64,000 nt of DNA, from NCBI RefSeq assembly GCF_002216145.1, contig NZ_CP022278.1, positions 496,001-560,000 on the forward strand, given 5' to 3'. Origin of the DNA: Neisseria chenwenguii (GTDB taxonomy: Bacteria; Pseudomonadota; Gammaproteobacteria; Burkholderiales; Neisseriaceae). The notes under the pieces were generated by a model, which saw only the letters and a program-made list of their open reading frames with translations, was not told where the DNA came from and did no database searches. Every line of letters begins with the position of its first letter. Positions within the stretch are counted from its first letter, which is position 1. A program made the translations under genes and the position numbers. Of this stretch, positions 44,178 through 54,037 are shown in pieces.

Positions 44178-44280
44178 AAAATGCCGTCTGAAAGGTTGAA
44201 ATGCTTTCAGACGGCATACAGACTTGTACGGTTACACTTTGCTTGGAGCAAAGCCAACCGCACCTACGCAGGTTGAAAAC
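44178..44280 (-). repeat. AT-DUS pair and inverted GTACGGTT hairpin
   Basis: ATGCCGTCTGAAAG and CTTTCAGACGGCAT followed by GTACGGTTACACTTTGC/GCAAAGCCAACCGCAC, in the opposite orientation to those in the first island. Forms the right edge of the second island, next to the recJ stop. Confidence 0.65.
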
Positions 44281-44296
44281 CATTTTTCAGACGGCC

Positions 44297-45997
44297 TCAA
44301 ACCGCTTCCCAATAATCCACATAAAGCTGCAATTCCACATTATTGCGCCACTCGTTTGCCACGGGGCGGTACACGGTGCGGATGCGGGCGGGGATTTCGT
44401 CGCTGCAACGCCAAAACATGGCTTCGAATTCGTAGCCGTCTTTTTGCAGCCACACTTTTTTGTGTTTGCCTTCCGCACCCATAAACTGTTGGCGTACGAC
44501 GTGAAATTCGTCGGTAAAACTCGGCGGGGCGAAGCCCTGTCCCCAGACGTGTCGGGCGAGGTTTTGCGCTTGTGCCAAGGTAATTTCGTCGGAGGGCAGG
44601 CTGCCGTCGGTGATGAAGGTTTGCGAGAGGTCGTCTTCGTGAACCATGTCGCGCACGGCGGCTTCGAAGGCCGTCTGAAAAAGGGGAACGTCGGCTTCGC
44701 GTATGCTCAAACCTGCGGCCATGGCGTGTCCGCCGAATTTTAAAATCAAATCGGGGTGGCGTTTGCTGACCAAATCAAGCGCGTCGCGCAGGTGGAGGTT
44801 GGGGATGGAACGCCCCGATCCGCGTACTTCGCCGTTGTCAGCGGGAGCGAAGACGATGGTCGGGCGGTGGAAGCGGTCTTTCAGACGGCTGGCGACGATG
44901 CCGACGACGCCTTGATGGAAGTCGTTGCGGTAGGCGGTGAGCGTGGTTTGGCCGTTCGGCAGGGTTTCGGGAAAGGCGCGGAGCGCGTCTTGCAGCATGG
45001 ATTGCTCGATTTCGCGGCGCTCTATGTTCAAATCGTTGAGCTGTGCGGCCAGCGATTGGGCTTCGGCTTCGTTTGGCGCGAGCAGGCAGGCGATGCCGAC
45101 CGACATGTCGTCAAGGCGGCCGGCGGCGTTGATGCGCGGTCCGAGCGCGAAGCCCATGTCGAAGGGCTGCGCCTTGCGCCAGTCGCGCCGCGCGATTTCA
45201 AACAGGGTGCGGATGCCGGGGCGCATTTTGCCGGCGCGCATCCGTTTAAGCCCCTGCGAAACGAGGATACGGTTGTTGTGGTCGAGCGGCACAACGTCGG
45301 CAACCGTGCCCAATGCGACCAAATCCAAGAGTTCGGCCAGATTCGGCTCTTTGAGGCCGTCTGAAAAATAGCCGCGGCGGCGCAATTCGGCGCGCAAGGC
45401 GGTCAAGACATAAAAAATTACGCCCACGCCCGCCAGATTTTTGCTGGCAAAGCCGCAGCCGCGCTGGTTTGGGTTGACGATAATGCAGTCCGGCACGCTT
45501 TCCGCGGGCAGGTGGTGATCGGTCACGACGACATCAATCCCCAACGCCTGCGCCCGTGCCACGCCCGCGAGGCTGGCGATGCCGTTATCGACCGTTACCA
45601 GCAAATCCACGCCCTGCGCGGCGGCGATTTCCGCCAGCTCGGGCGTAAGGCCGTAGCCGTGTTCAAAGCGGTTGGGCACAAGAAAATCTACGCGCGCACC
45701 CATCGCGCCCAAACCGCTCATGCCGACCGCGCAGGCCGTCGCGCCGTCGGCATCGTAGTCGGCTACAATCAGGATTTTTTCCTGCTTCTGCACGGCATCC
45801 GCCAGCCGCGACGCCGCCGTTTCGCAGCCCCTCAGCGTTTGATAGGGTAAAAGGCCGGCGAGTTTGTCGTCCAACTCGTCGGGCGTTTTAACTTCCCGCG
45901 CGGCGCAGAGGCGGGCAATCAGCGGGTCGGCGCCGGAGTGAATTAAGGCGTCGCAGATGTTTTGGTCGAACGGACGGGTTTGGATTTTGACGGACAT
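44297..45997 (-). CDS. recJ: single-stranded-DNA-specific exonuclease RecJ
   Basis: 566 residues from MSVKIQTRPFDQ at 45997; a longer frame to 46099 would translate DUS sequence. 5'-3' exonuclease of recombination and mismatch repair. DHH-family motifs: ILIVADYDADGATA, DLLVTVDNGIASL, VVTDHHLPAESVPD, and the DHHA1 part FAPADNGEVRGSGRSI with KFGGHAMAAGLSI. The stop lies in a DUS (ending YWEAV). Confidence 0.96.
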   Translation of the reverse strand: MSVKIQTRPFDQNICDALIHSGADPLIARLCAAREVKTPDELDDKLAGLLPYQTLRGCETAASRLADAVQKQEKILIVADYDADGATACAVGMSGLGAMGARVDFLVPNRFEHGYGLTPELAEIAAAQGVDLLVTVDNGIASLAGVARAQALGIDVVVTDHHLPAESVPDCIIVNPNQRGCGFASKNLAGVGVIFYVLTALRAELRRRGYFSDGLKEPNLAELLDLVALGTVADVVPLDHNNRILVSQGLKRMRAGKMRPGIRTLFEIARRDWRKAQPFDMGFALGPRINAAGRLDDMSVGIACLLAPNEAEAQSLAAQLNDLNIERREIEQSMLQDALRAFPETLPNGQTTLTAYRNDFHQGVVGIVASRLKDRFHRPTIVFAPADNGEVRGSGRSIPNLHLRDALDLVSKRHPDLILKFGGHAMAAGLSIREADVPLFQTAFEAAVRDMVHEDDLSQTFITDGSLPSDEITLAQAQNLARHVWGQGFAPPSFTDEFHVVRQQFMGAEGKHKKVWLQKDGYEFEAMFWRCSDEIPARIRTVYRPVANEWRNNVELQLYVDYWEAV

Positions 45998-46187
45998 GGT
46001 GTGGTGTTTTACTTGGATTTTTTGGGTTGGAAACGGAATTTCAGACGGCCTTGTGCGGCAGGCCGTCTGAAAAAGTACGGTGTTTGATTTGATATTCAAG
46101 GAGCAGGCGGCGTGTCTGTTTTCAGACGGCCTGACCGGCTGGCTGTCTGCGTCAGACCTGACAAAGGCCGTCTGAAAAACCTTGTTT

Positions 46188-46706
46188 TTATTCTTCCGCC
46201 CCGCCCGCTTCTGCGCCCTGCTCCATCACGGCTTTGATTTCCTGAAACAGCGCGCGGAAATTTTTCGGCGGTTTGTTTTGTTCCTGTTCTTTGCGGGTAT
46301 TGCGGATTAATGTGCGCAATTTGCCTGCGTCGGCGTGCGGATAGTCGGCGATGAATTTCGTCAGCGCGTCGTCGCCGGCAATCAGGCGTTCGCGGGCTTG
46401 CTCGACGCGCTGGAGGAATGCGTTGTGGGCGGCGTTGTCGCCGCGCAGTTTGGCAAGGTAGCGCTTGATCGGCCCGGGGTCGGTGTCGCGCATCAGGCGG
46501 CCGATGTATTGGGCTTGGCGCTTGAGCGCGCTGTTGGAGGTGATTTTTTTGTAGGCCTGCACGGCTTCAAACAAATCGTCGTCGATGCCGATTTTTTTCA
46601 GCGTGTCGGTTGAGAGCTTGGTCAGCGCCATGCCCAAATCCTGCAAATCGTTCATCTGCTGTTTCATGTGGGTTTTGCTGACCCATTCGTCTTCTTGCTC
46701 CATCAT
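46188..46706 (-). CDS. darP: DarP/YjgA ribosome assembly factor
   Basis: 172 residues (171 from the second Met). Promotes late 50S assembly and peptidyl transferase centre maturation in E. coli. Family features: SKTHMKQQMNDLQDLGMALTKL, RQAQYIGRLMRDTD and RTLIRNTRKEQEQNKPPKNFRALFQ. Divergent from pmbA, the common arrangement in proteobacteria. Confidence 0.93.
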   Translation of the reverse strand: MMEQEDEWVSKTHMKQQMNDLQDLGMALTKLSTDTLKKIGIDDDLFEAVQAYKKITSNSALKRQAQYIGRLMRDTDPGPIKRYLAKLRGDNAAHNAFLQRVEQARERLIAGDDALTKFIADYPHADAGKLRTLIRNTRKEQEQNKPPKNFRALFQEIKAVMEQGAEAGGAEE

Positions 46707-46822
46707 TTTCTGCTCGCTGCGGCCGGAATTTTAAAGCGCGTATTTTAACACGGGATGCGCCAGCCGCCCCCAATGCCGTCTGAAAACGGTTAGAATAGCG
46801 GAAATTTTTTCCGGACGTTTCC

Positions 46823-48154
46823 ATGCTGTTCAACCATACCCCCGAACAACTTACCGCCCTCTGTTCCGACACGCTCGCGCTGGCAAAAAAATACGGCGCA
46901 ACCGCCGCCGAAGCGGATTTCAGCGAATCCGTCGGCCAAAGCGTCAGCGTGCGCCTGAATGAAATCGAACAAATCGAGTTCCAGCAAAACACTTCGCTCG
47001 ACATCACCGTTTACGTCGGCCGACGCAAAGGCCGCGCCAGCACCGCCGATTTTTCCGCCAAAGCCTTAAACGACACGGTCAAAGCCGCCATCGACATCGC
47101 CCGCTACACCGCCGAAGACGACTGCGCGGGTTTGGCCGATGCGGATTTGATGGCGGCGGATACCGGCGGGTTCGACCGCTATCACGAATGGAATTTGAGC
47201 GCCGATGAGGCGGTCGAACTCGCCAAACGCTGCGAACAGGCGGCGTTGGATACCGACGCGCGGATTGAAAATTCCGAAGGTGCCGGCGTTCAGACCGACC
47301 ATTTTCAATATGTGTACGGCAACAGCCACGGCTTTATGGCACACCAGCAGGGCACGCACCACGGCTATTCGTGCAGCGTCGTTGCCGCCGACGAAGCGGG
47401 CATGCAGCGCGATTACTGGTACGACGCCGCCTGCCGCCGCGAAGATTTGGACACGCCCGAATCCGTCGGCCAAACCGCCGCCGAACGTACCGTCCGCCGC
47501 CTCGGCAGCCGCAGCGTGCCCACGGGCAGCTATCCCGTTTTGTTCGACCCCACCGTTTCAGGCGGCCTCATCAACCATCTTGTCGGCGCACTCAGCGGCG
47601 GCGCGCTCTACCGCCAAAGCAGTTTCCTCATCGACAGCCTCGGCCGGAAAATTCTGCCCGATTTCGTCAGCCTGCGTGAAGAGCCGCACATTCCCCGCGC
47701 CTTCGGCAGCAGCCATTTCGACACCGAAGGCGTGGCGACCAAACCGCGTTTCGTGATTGAAAACGGCGTCGTCGCAGGCTATTTCCTCGGCAGTTACAGC
47801 GCGCGCAAACTCGGTATGCAGACCACCGCCAACGCCGGCGGCGCACACAACCTCTACCTGAGCCACACCCATGCCGCGCAGTCCGACCTGCTCAAGGAAA
47901 TGGGCACGGGGCTGCTCGTCACCGAACTGATGGGTCAGGGCGTGAACACCATCACCGGCGACTATTCGCGCGGCGCAGCGGGCTTTTGGGTGGAAAACGG
48001 CGTCATCGCCTACCCCGTTCAGGAAATCACGATTGCGGGGCGTTTGCAGGATATGTATCTGAACATCGCCGGCATCGCCGACGACCCGCTCAAACGTTCG
48101 TCCAACAAAATCGGTTCGGTTTTGATTGGCGCAATGACCATCGCGGGGGCATGA
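46823..48154 (+). CDS. pmbA: metalloprotease subunit PmbA/TldE
   Basis: 443 residues. Partner of TldD in the heterodimeric protease that trims modified peptides such as microcin B17 and degrades unfolded peptides. Family segments: VSVRLNEIEQIEFQQNTSL, LFDPTVSGGLINHLVGALSG, and the C-terminal GVNTITGDYSRGAAGFWVENG. Lacks the HExxxH of TldD, as expected. Given TldD/E roles in peptide antibiotic maturation, its presence in a genome with GG peptides is worth noting but is not evidence of a link. Confidence 0.95.
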   Translation: MLFNHTPEQLTALCSDTLALAKKYGATAAEADFSESVGQSVSVRLNEIEQIEFQQNTSLDITVYVGRRKGRASTADFSAKALNDTVKAAIDIARYTAEDDCAGLADADLMAADTGGFDRYHEWNLSADEAVELAKRCEQAALDTDARIENSEGAGVQTDHFQYVYGNSHGFMAHQQGTHHGYSCSVVAADEAGMQRDYWYDAACRREDLDTPESVGQTAAERTVRRLGSRSVPTGSYPVLFDPTVSGGLINHLVGALSGGALYRQSSFLIDSLGRKILPDFVSLREEPHIPRAFGSSHFDTEGVATKPRFVIENGVVAGYFLGSYSARKLGMQTTANAGGAHNLYLSHTHAAQSDLLKEMGTGLLVTELMGQGVNTITGDYSRGAAGFWVENGVIAYPVQEITIAGRLQDMYLNIAGIADDPLKRSSNKIGSVLIGAMTIAGA

Positions 48155-48162
48155 GGGTGTGA

Positions 48163-48193
48163 TAAAGGCCGTCTGAATTTCAGACGGCCTTTG
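48163..48193. terminator. tight inverted DUS pair between pmbA and yqaA
   Basis: AAAGGCCGTCTGAA and TTCAGACGGCCTTT with almost no loop, between convergent genes. Confidence 0.7.
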
Positions 48194-48211
48194 TTTTGGC
48201 GGGAAAAACAG

Positions 48212-48616
48212 TTACACCAGCGCCTTGATACCGGCCAGAATCACGCCGTAGCGGATGAATTTGCCGGCGAGCAGCATCAGGCTGCATTTGAGCGGGTCCA
48301 GCCGCAGCCAGCCGGCGGCAATGGGAAGCGCATCGCCGACAACGGGTACCCAGGCAAACAGCAACAGCCACACGCCCCAACGCTCAAACCGGCGCAATAC
48401 TTTTTCAGACGGCCTCTTACGGTCGGGAACAAGCCGCCCCATGCCGTAGGAAACCATGCTGCCCAAACCGTTGGCCAAACCCGCCGCCAGCCACGCGCCC
48501 CAAACCTCCTGCGGGTAGCGGTAGAGAAAAGCGGCGAAAGCGGCTTCGGACGTGCCCGGCAGGATGGTTGCGGAGGTAAAGGCGGAGGCGGTCAGGGCGA
48601 TGTAGGCGGATAACAT
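48212..48616 (-). CDS. YqaA/DedA-like membrane protein
   Basis: 134 residues from MLSAYIALTASAFTSATILPG at 48616, which matches the E. coli YqaA start; a TTG 13 codons upstream is possible. SNARE-associated/DedA-type fold with LPGTSEAAFAAFL and WVPVVGDALPIAAGWLR conserved. Three or four membrane spans. Such proteins are linked to lipid translocation. An in-frame DUS encodes RPSEKV. Confidence 0.85.
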   Translation of the reverse strand: MLSAYIALTASAFTSATILPGTSEAAFAAFLYRYPQEVWGAWLAAGLANGLGSMVSYGMGRLVPDRKRPSEKVLRRFERWGVWLLLFAWVPVVGDALPIAAGWLRLDPLKCSLMLLAGKFIRYGVILAGIKALV

Positions 48617-48943
48617 GGCTGAAACGGAAAACGGGATGGCGGAGTGTAACAGCAAATCTCCTAAACTACTGATTTTATTTACATCGGTATTTTTGCGTTA
48701 CATCAAACTGCCGTCTGAAAACCGTTTCGCCACCCTGCGGAAACAACCGTACAAATATTTTATTTTTTCATTTTTTTCATATAGATAGAAGTTTGGCTTC
48801 CACCATTCCCTTTTCAGACGGCCTTATCTTTGTAATTTTATATCTTGCAAATGCACAAAATTTCCGTATGATTCCGTTTTGTCGTTAATTTAAGTTAACC
48901 CGAGGTTCGGTGTTACTTTTTTGAAATGAAAGGCACAATTAAA
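48617..48943 (+). promoter_or_regulatory. yqaA/gluP divergent region with gluP promoter
   Basis: 327 bases without a gene. A good sigma-70 promoter on the plus strand: TTGCAA (48845-48850), 16-base spacer, TATGAT (48867-48872), about 70 bases before the permease start. Two DUS upstream (at about 48708 and 48812). Confidence 0.55.
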
Positions 48944-50167
48944 ATGTCTACGCAAAACCAACAGCAAAACCACACCCCCGCGCTGGTGGTGCTGACCTCG
49001 CTGTTTTTCATGATGGGTTTTATTACCTGCATGAACGATATTCTGATTCCGCATCTGAAAGATATTTTCAAGCTGACTTATGTTCAGGCAATGCTGATTC
49101 AGTTCTGCTTTTTTACCGCTTACGCGATTATGTCGATTCCGATGGGACATCTCGTTGACAAACTCGGCTATAAAAACGGCGTCATCGGCGGCTTTCTGCT
49201 GACTGCGGTCGGCTGTACACTGTTTTATCCCGCGGCGGGCAGCCACTCTTACGCGATTTTTCTGGGTGCGCTGTTTATCCTGGCTTCGGGCGTTACCCTG
49301 CTTCAGGTTGCGGGCAACCCGTATGTGACGCTGTTGGCCAAACCGGGCAAAGAGTCGGCCACGCTGACGCTGGTGCAGGCGTTTAACTCTTTGGGTACGA
49401 CGATTGCGCCGCAAATCGGTGCGTTTCTGATTTTGGGCGATGCGGTTCAAAAAGCCAGCGAAGCCGATAAAATTTCGTCCGTACAGATGCCGTATCTGGG
49501 TTTGGCGGGCTTGCTGATTATTTTGGCGATGGCCGTGAAAATGATCAAACTGCCGGATGCTCGCGCGATTGCGCAGGCAGAAACCGAAGCCAACCACGAC
49601 GGTAAAACCAGCGTTTGGCAATACAAACACTTGGTTTTCGGCGCAGCCGGCATTTTCTGCTATGTGGGTGCGGAAGTATCCATCGGCTCGCTGCTGGTCA
49701 ACGTCATGGGCCATCTGAAAGGCTTGAGTCACTCCGATGCGGCGCATTATCTGTCGTTTTACTGGGGCGGCGCGATGGTCGGACGTTTCCTCGGTTCGGC
49801 CGTCATGACCAAACTTGCGCCCAACAAATATCTGGCGTTTAACGCCACCATGGCGGTTGCGCTCTTGCTGACGGCGATTTTGGTCAGCAACGGCGACGTG
49901 GCGATGTGGGCGCTGTTGGCCATCGGTTTCTTCAACTCCATCATGTTCCCGACCATTTTCTCGCTGGCCACCAAAGGCCTGGGCAAATTCACCAGCGCGG
50001 CTTCCGGCGTGATTTGTACCGCGATTGTGGGCGGCGCGGTTGTGCCCGTGATTCAGGGTTGGGCTGCCGACAACTACGGCTTGATGATTTCGTTTGTCGT
50101 TTCCGCCATCTGCTACGTTTACATTATTTTCTTTGCGGTTCAAGGTTATAAAGCGGATGAGTCGTAA
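48944..50167 (+). CDS. gluP: FucP/GluP-type sugar:cation symporter
   Basis: 407 residues from MSTQNQQQNHTPALVVL at 48944 (a start six codons earlier is possible). MFS permease with 12 membrane spans. Strongly resembles the glucose/galactose transporters of the FucP family (FFMMGFITCMNDILIPHLK, LQVAGNPYVTLL, YVGAEVSIGSLLVN, SLATKGLGKFTSAASG). Substrate inferred as glucose or galactose, which fits the Leloir genes at 60-64 kb. Confidence 0.88.
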   Translation: MSTQNQQQNHTPALVVLTSLFFMMGFITCMNDILIPHLKDIFKLTYVQAMLIQFCFFTAYAIMSIPMGHLVDKLGYKNGVIGGFLLTAVGCTLFYPAAGSHSYAIFLGALFILASGVTLLQVAGNPYVTLLAKPGKESATLTLVQAFNSLGTTIAPQIGAFLILGDAVQKASEADKISSVQMPYLGLAGLLIILAMAVKMIKLPDARAIAQAETEANHDGKTSVWQYKHLVFGAAGIFCYVGAEVSIGSLLVNVMGHLKGLSHSDAAHYLSFYWGGAMVGRFLGSAVMTKLAPNKYLAFNATMAVALLLTAILVSNGDVAMWALLAIGFFNSIMFPTIFSLATKGLGKFTSAASGVICTAIVGGAVVPVIQGWAADNYGLMISFVVSAICYVYIIFFAVQGYKADES

Positions 50168-50222
50168 CACCCTCTGACCAAACCGCACGGAGCACGCCGT
50201 TCGGTATCCGCAATAGAAAGTT

Positions 50223-50257
50223 CGGGCCGTCTGAAAATGTTTTCAGACGACCCGAAC
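50223..50257 (+). terminator. hairpin after gluP with altered DUS
   Basis: GTTCGGGCCGTCTGAAAA and TTTTCAGACGACCCGAAC arms, followed by TTTTTA. One mismatch in the stem. Confidence 0.75.
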
Positions 50258-50301
50258 TTTTTATATAAAACAGCAAATTAACAGAATACGCATCGGCTCC
50301 G

Positions 50302-51306
<1,005 letters not shown>

Positions 51307-52004
51307 GGCGGCCTCGGATGGGTAGTGAAAATCGGAGGTATTTTAACACTTAAAGGGCAAGGCGGTGAGGCCGTCTGAAACGCTAAATCCGTCATTCCCG
51401 CGCAGGAGCGCCACTGTCCGGAGTAAATTCGTAAGACCGTCTGGAAGCCATGCAGGACGTGCTTCTACGAAGCACCATTCTCTCCCTAACCCTCTCCCGC
51501 GCAAGGTGCAGGAGAGGGAACAGATTGTAGGAACTTCAAAAAGTAGCGTTGAAAATCAACCGGTTTTATGAGTTTGATTCCAGACAACTTTTTGATATTT
51601 CAAAGTTTTCATTTTTTCTGAAACGTCAATTTTGTAACAGTTTGATATTTCAGGAAAATTTATTCCAGACGCCCGGACGGTAGTGCGCGCAGGCGGGAAT
51701 CCATGGCCCAAAACAGGCAATATTTTGTTTTGAAACAAGTTTCAGGAAATCAAACGTGGATTCCCGCCTGCGCGGGAATGATGTCCGTTGATGAGTTAAC
51801 CGTTTCAGACGGCCTTTAAGCGGACGTTTCTGATTTGTGCAAAAGTCTCGGTCTTTGTCTGCCTTTTTATCGGGAGGATGTTTACCGTTTGTTTTCAGAC
51901 GGCATATCCGCCCTGCGGCAGCTTAGTGTGTTTTTATAAAAAATCAGGCCGTCTGAAATTCGGTTACTGAGCGCAGTCGAAGTGTCAGACGGCCTGTGGC
52001 AAGG
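51307..52004. other. repeat-rich intergenic region between pyrD and Sel1 gene
   Basis: About 700 bases with no gene. In order: DUS (51368), a half dRS3 (ATTCCCGCGCAGG at 51394), a CCCTCTCCC...GGAGAGGG palindrome (51490-51519), AT-rich DNA, a NIME unit (51681-51779), DUS copies at 51804, 51893 and 51946, and a GGACGTTTCTGATTTGTGC segment (51822-51840) shared with 57458. No promoter is assigned. Confidence 0.7.
51681..51779. repeat. NIME unit with one intact dRS3
   Basis: The right end ATTCCCGCCTGCGCGGGAAT (51760-51779) is a perfect dRS3 (ATTCCC-N8-GGGAAT). The left end TAGTGCGCGCAGGCGGGAAT is degenerate. Interior AAACAAGTTTCAGGAAATCA resembles the NIME at 59649. Confidence 0.8.
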
Positions 52005-53618
52005 TTAATACGTTTTGTAATACACCACTTGGCTAGGCGAGGCAGAGATGCTGTCGCGCATTTTGTAGCTGTCGAGCCGCTGGATCGGTTTGGCGGCTTT
52101 GGGCTTGGCGGTGTTGCCGTTGGTTTTCGGTGCGGCGGTTTTGATGGCGCGCCGTTCGCCCGGTTGCGGCGGGGCAGGCTGGGGAACGGGGCGTTCAAAC
52201 GGTTTTTCAAGCTGCGGGTTGGCGCGTTCGTGCTGCCATTTGGCGAGCAGGTGTTTGAAGGTTTCGGGGTTTTCGTAGCCGTTGATGATGGCGGCTTGCA
52301 GCCAGAAGCAGGCCAGCGTGAGGTTGTAGGGAACGCCCTGTCCGTAGTAATACTGGCGTGCGAGGTGGTATTGGGCGGTGGCGTTGCCTTGTGCGGCGGC
52401 CAGCTCAAACCAGTAGGCAGCCTGTCTGGGGCTGATTTTGACACCTTGTCCGTAGCGGTACATCAGCCCCAAACGGGTGGCGGCGCCGATGTGTTGGAAC
52501 TCGGCGGCTTCGAGAAACAGTTTGCGCGCGCGGTCGTAGTCGATGCTGCGCCCCCGGCCTTCCTGCAGGGCGAGGGCGGTTTGGTAGGCGTTTTCGATGT
52601 TTTGGCGCTGGAGGGCGGTTTCTTTGAGCAGGGCGTAGTGCTGCGGGTCGTGCAGGGCGGCGTCGCTGAGGAGTTTTTGGCAGGCGGCGAGGCTGCCGTT
52701 TTCGGCGGCGTGGCGGTAGTATTCCTGCGCAGTGGCGGCATCGGCTTTCAAGCCCAAACCGTAGCGGTAGAGGTCGCCCATCAGACGCAGGGCTTCGGGG
52801 TGGCCGTATTCGGCGGCTTCTTTGGCGAGCTTGGCGGCGGCCAGCGGGTCGCGTTCGGTCAGACGGCCGGTGAGGTAGTGTTGTGCCAGCTCGGCTTTGG
52901 CACCGTCGTCATCGTTGTCGGCGGCGGCTCGGTACCATTGGAGCGCTTCGGGATTTCCTTGTTTGGCCAGCACATCGGCGAGCATGACTTGTGCGGCGAT
53001 GATGCCTTGTTCGGCTGCGGGTGTGAGGTGTTGCGCGGCGCATGTTAAATCAACGGGCGTGCCGATGCCGTAACGGTAGATTTGACCGAGCTGCCAATGG
53101 GCGACGCCCAAGCCTTTTTCGGCGGCTTCATGGTAGAGGTTGCGGGCGCGTTCAAGGTCGGGTTCGCCGGAAAACTGGAAATGGCTGGCGAGGATGTATT
53201 GCCCGAAGGGATGGCCTTGTGCGGCGGTTTTCTGCGCCCAGTAAACGGCCTGCGGGTCGTTGCGGTCGTAATAGTATTCGAGCAGGTTGAGTTGGGCGGC
53301 GGTCATGCCGTTTTCGGCAAGATTGGTGTAAACAGCCAGATGGCGGTCAAACGATACGCCGTCCATTTCGCGCAGGCGCAGGATGTTGTAGGTGGCGTAG
53401 GGATGGCCTTGCGAGGCGGCGATTTCCAGCCATGAAATGATGGCGGGGTGGTCGGGGTTTTGGTGCTCGAGCATAATCGCGCCGACCAGAAACGCGGATT
53501 CGGCGTGCCCCTGCCTTGCTGCGCGTTGCAGCAGGGCGAATGCTTCGGGGCTGTCGGGATTTTGTTCCAACAGAGCTTCGGCTTGGCGGTAGAGTGATTC
53601 GGGCGTTGCGTCGGTCAT
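52005..53618 (-). CDS. Sel1-like repeat protein
   Basis: 537 residues from MTDATPESLYRQAEALLEQN at 53618. At least eight Sel1/TPR-like repeats of about 36 residues with the pattern A...G...A...LG..Y..G.G (for example GVAHWQLGQIYRYGIGTPVD, ALRLMGDLYRYGLGLKAD, AATRLGLMYRYGQGVKIS). No signal peptide. The last about 85 residues are Pro- and Lys-rich and disordered (PVPQPAPPQPGERRAIKT). Probably a protein-protein scaffold; partner unknown. Confidence 0.88.
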   Translation of the reverse strand: MTDATPESLYRQAEALLEQNPDSPEAFALLQRAARQGHAESAFLVGAIMLEHQNPDHPAIISWLEIAASQGHPYATYNILRLREMDGVSFDRHLAVYTNLAENGMTAAQLNLLEYYYDRNDPQAVYWAQKTAAQGHPFGQYILASHFQFSGEPDLERARNLYHEAAEKGLGVAHWQLGQIYRYGIGTPVDLTCAAQHLTPAAEQGIIAAQVMLADVLAKQGNPEALQWYRAAADNDDDGAKAELAQHYLTGRLTERDPLAAAKLAKEAAEYGHPEALRLMGDLYRYGLGLKADAATAQEYYRHAAENGSLAACQKLLSDAALHDPQHYALLKETALQRQNIENAYQTALALQEGRGRSIDYDRARKLFLEAAEFQHIGAATRLGLMYRYGQGVKISPRQAAYWFELAAAQGNATAQYHLARQYYYGQGVPYNLTLACFWLQAAIINGYENPETFKHLLAKWQHERANPQLEKPFERPVPQPAPPQPGERRAIKTAAPKTNGNTAKPKAAKPIQRLDSYKMRDSISASPSQVVYYKTY

Positions 53619-54037
53619 GATGGTTTCGGTCGGAAAGCTCAAGAGGAAACATTATACTGGTTTTGGTAAGTTATAGTTAATTAAGGTGGTATGAACGTGG
53701 TATTTTTGCGATAAAAGGCCGTTTGAAAAGATAATCGGATGATTCCCGTCTGCAAAACGCCTGACGGAAAGTGCTCCCGACACCCGGCTAAAGCAACCCG
53801 GGAGTTTTCAGACGGCCTCTGCGTCCGTTACGCCGCCTGTTGTCTGTAAAAACGTTTTCCGCCTGTTTATTTTTACATTTTCAGCATAAAATTCTATCAA
53901 AAAAGCATTTCAAAAATATTTAAATAGCCCCAATAAAATTTTCACCATTTTATTGCGCACAAAAAACCACACCTCCCGTTTGATTACATTAAAATACGCC
54001 TTTTTCATCAAGAGGCCGTCTGAACGGCGGAAAACTT
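53619..54037 (+). promoter_or_regulatory. Sel1/Nramp divergent intergenic region
   Basis: About 420 bases with no gene. A GCTCCCGACACCCGGC...CCCGGGAG segment and DUS at about 53805 lie in the middle; the stretch 53870-53960 is AT-rich and likely holds the Nramp promoter, though no exact boxes are assigned. A DUS (54010) lies just before the Nramp start. Confidence 0.35.

Noticed and set aside
46188..48154. PmbA as dedicated maturation protease for the GG peptides
   Set aside because: TldD/E proteases are conserved housekeeping genes in proteobacteria, and GG leaders are normally cut by C39 exporters, so a link is not supported.
48890..50188. 432-codon minus-strand frame opposite the sugar permease
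   Set aside because: Antisense to a clear 12-span permease, with no domain of its own.
51381..51779. Possible CRISPR array from repeated ATTCCCGC units
   Set aside because: The units are dRS3/NIME repeats with irregular spacing and no constant direct repeat-spacer pattern; no cas genes are in the window.
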